A stretch of DNA of 50,345 bases from assembly GCA_025352065.1 (NCBI GenBank), contig JANXUC010000014.1, positions 1 to 50,345 on the forward strand. The letters run 5' to 3'. The stretch is from Acidobacteriaceae bacterium. GTDB lineage: Bacteria; Acidobacteriota; Terriglobia; Terriglobales; Acidobacteriaceae. The notes below the pieces were generated by a model. That model did not search any database. It was given only the letters and a program-made list of their open reading frames with translations, and was not told the origin of the DNA. Every line of letters starts with the position of its first letter. Position 1 is the stretch's first letter. The position numbers were made by a program, and so were the translations under genes. Below are positions 48,899-50,345 of this stretch, piece after piece.

Positions 48899-50345
48899 TT
48901 ATTCCGGCAGCCCGATCCTCCGCAGCAAATTCTTAAATCGCGGGTCATCGCGTAAAGGGTCAAACAGCGGGTCCACCTTGATAAACACAATCCTGGAGTC
49001 ACGTAGTTCGTAGGCTTTGTCTAAACAGGCGAAGGCCTGATCTTTGTCTCCGAGGCCCGCGTAGATCACTGCGATATTGCGCCACGATATATATTTTGTC
49101 CTGGACCCCTCCTTGAGTTCATCGAGAACTTTGTCCGCATCGGCGGTTCTGCCAGCCCGCGCGTAGGCATGCCCGAGGCCGCCGAGATAGTCGGCAATCC
49201 TCCCCGACAAGCCAGCGGCCTTCCCGAATTCGAGCACCGCTTCCGGAAACTTTTTTCCTTAAACAGAACTTTCCCAGATAAGAATGCGCGTGAGCGAAAT
49301 TCGGTGCGAGATCGGTGGTCTTCTTGAGCGGTCCCAGAGCGGCATCGTTTTGTCCAGATTCGAAAAGAATCTTGCCAACGCCCGCGTTGATAATCGGGGA
49401 ATTCGGGTCGAGCTTCTGTGCCAATGCACTTTCGACAAGGGCCTCCCGGTGACGCCCCATTTCGGACAGAAACTCGGCATACCACTGGTGCGTAGTCGGA
49501 TCGGGATTAAGCTCAATGGCCCGTCTGAACTCCTGTTCGGCACCGGGCCAATCCTAGTCGTAGTCCACTTTTATGTCGGCTAACGATGTGTGCGCTTCGG
49601 CCAGCGTGTCATTCAGGGCTAGGCTTGGGCGGCCGCTTCGCGGGCCTTGGGGAAGACTTCCCTGCCTGGCGCCAGCCGATATTCTCCGAGCAAGACATAG
49701 CTGTCGGCCAGTCCCGCATAGGCCAGCGCGTAGCTCGGATCTTTTTCAATCGCCTGGTTAAAATACTCACCAGACCAAAGGAAAACAAGTCGGTGCGAGC
49801 GTCCAATTCCTCGCCACGCACCTGCTCCGGCGACATGTAAGGTTCCGTACCGATGGCAGCGTCGGGCCGCGTCAACTGAGTCTGGTCGGTGTCGTGGGGT
49901 ATCGAGGGAAACCGAGCACTGGTTGCGGAGCTGCCTTGCGTTAGCGAGAGTTTGGCCAAGCCGAAGTCAAGGATCTTGGCTTGCCCGCGCTTCGTGACGA
50001 AGATTTGCCAGGTTTAATGTCACGGTGGACAATTCCTCCGGCATAAGCGGCATCCAGCCCATCGGCAATTTGAATGGCTAGATTCAGCGCTTCCTCCATC
50101 GGAAGTGCTTTGCCGGCAATACGGTGGTTGAGCGGCTCCCCTTCCAGAAATTCCATGGCGATGCACTGTTGCCCGTTTTCACCACCAATGTCGTAAATTG
50201 TGCAGATGTTGGGATGATTCAGCGCTGAAGCTGCCTCGGCTTCCCGTTGAAAACGATCTAGGAAGGCGGGATCGTGGGCCATTTCTGGCGGCAGAAACTT
50301 GAGCGCAACGAACCGGCGCAGGCGGGTGTCCTCCGCCTTGTAAAC
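48899..50345 (-). pseudogene. Ser/Thr kinase-TPR gene, heavily damaged and cut by the window edge
   Basis: Entering from the right edge, a Hanks-type kinase domain is readable: [28 protein letters not shown], then a one-base loss (about 50005). In the next frame it continues as [16 protein letters not shown] and YMSPEQVRGEELDARTD, up to FSFGLV. At about 49770 the reading jumps directly to TPR sequence (EYFNQAIEKDPSYALAYAGL). The rest of the kinase lobe and any linker are missing. Further faults are a frameshift near 49618, TAG near 49555 and a frameshift near 49258. The last frame ends normally with DPLFDPLRDDPRFKNLLRRI. The intact ancestor would be a large kinase-TPR protein of a type common in acidobacteria. 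Confidence 0.75.

Noticed and set aside
1-50345. CRISPR array, prophage or integrative element
   Set aside because: No regularly spaced identical repeats, integrase, transposase or phage structural genes were seen. The repeats found are dispersed singly or in pairs.

Overview
The window looks like a chromosomal segment of an acidobacterium (class Terriglobia or close). This rests on gene content and style: the prs-rplY-pth-rpsF-rpsR-rplI block, an orphan ExbD-like protein, M13 and M19 peptidases, GAF/GGDEF proteins, a Ser/Thr kinase-TPR fusion, and short dispersed hairpin repeats between genes. No 16S rRNA is present, so the placement is an inference. Most genes are housekeeping or envelope genes.

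Layout. 1-3.6 kb: a Tat-exported dipeptidase, a tiny lysine-rich peptide gene with its own promoter and terminator, a MerR-type regulator, a DUF2007 gene and a broken relative of it. 3.6-9.8 kb (minus strand): comEC, lpxI, a 16-residue peptide gene, a HigB/HigA-type toxin-antitoxin pair, lpxA and fabZ. The toxin pair and the peptide gene separate lpxI from lpxA-fabZ. 9.8-12.4 kb: an M20 peptidase, then 1.3 kb of repeats with a perfect parS-like ParB site and a small TatA-like gene. 12.4-17.2 kb: a four-gene operon of FkbH-like protein, acyl carrier protein, MBOAT acyltransferase and membrane-anchored SGNH protein. It has the same functional layout as DltA-DltC-DltB-DltD, with FkbH in place of the adenylating enzyme; I regard it as the most interesting system here. 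17.1-26 kb: maf, a VOC protein, lepA, the ExbD-like gene, a class I glutamine amidotransferase, several unknown genes, an Xre/RES toxin-antitoxin pair, and an exported protein flanked by two 148-bp MITE-like repeats. 26-31.4 kb: ispE, tRNA-Gln(TTG), then the prs to rplI block, ending at a strong terminator. 31.4-43.6 kb: a damaged PDZ gene, two GGDEF proteins, recG, selA, an MlaD-like lipid-transport protein, an M13 peptidase and lipA. 43.7-50.3 kb: a TIM-barrel protein, a nucleotidyltransferase pseudogene, a polysaccharide deacetylase, an aldo/keto reductase, an HtrA-type protease, a GNAT protein and a heavily damaged kinase-TPR gene running off the window.

Two themes cut across the window. 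First, four genes (3.1-3.6, 31.5-32.5, 44.4-45.0 and 48.9-50.3 kb) carry single-base losses, premature stops and/or internal deletions, while neighbouring genes are intact. Second, several start codons lie 6-9 nt after a TATAAT-like hexamer (ispE, recG, selA, the gene at 22472), which suggests leaderless transcripts.
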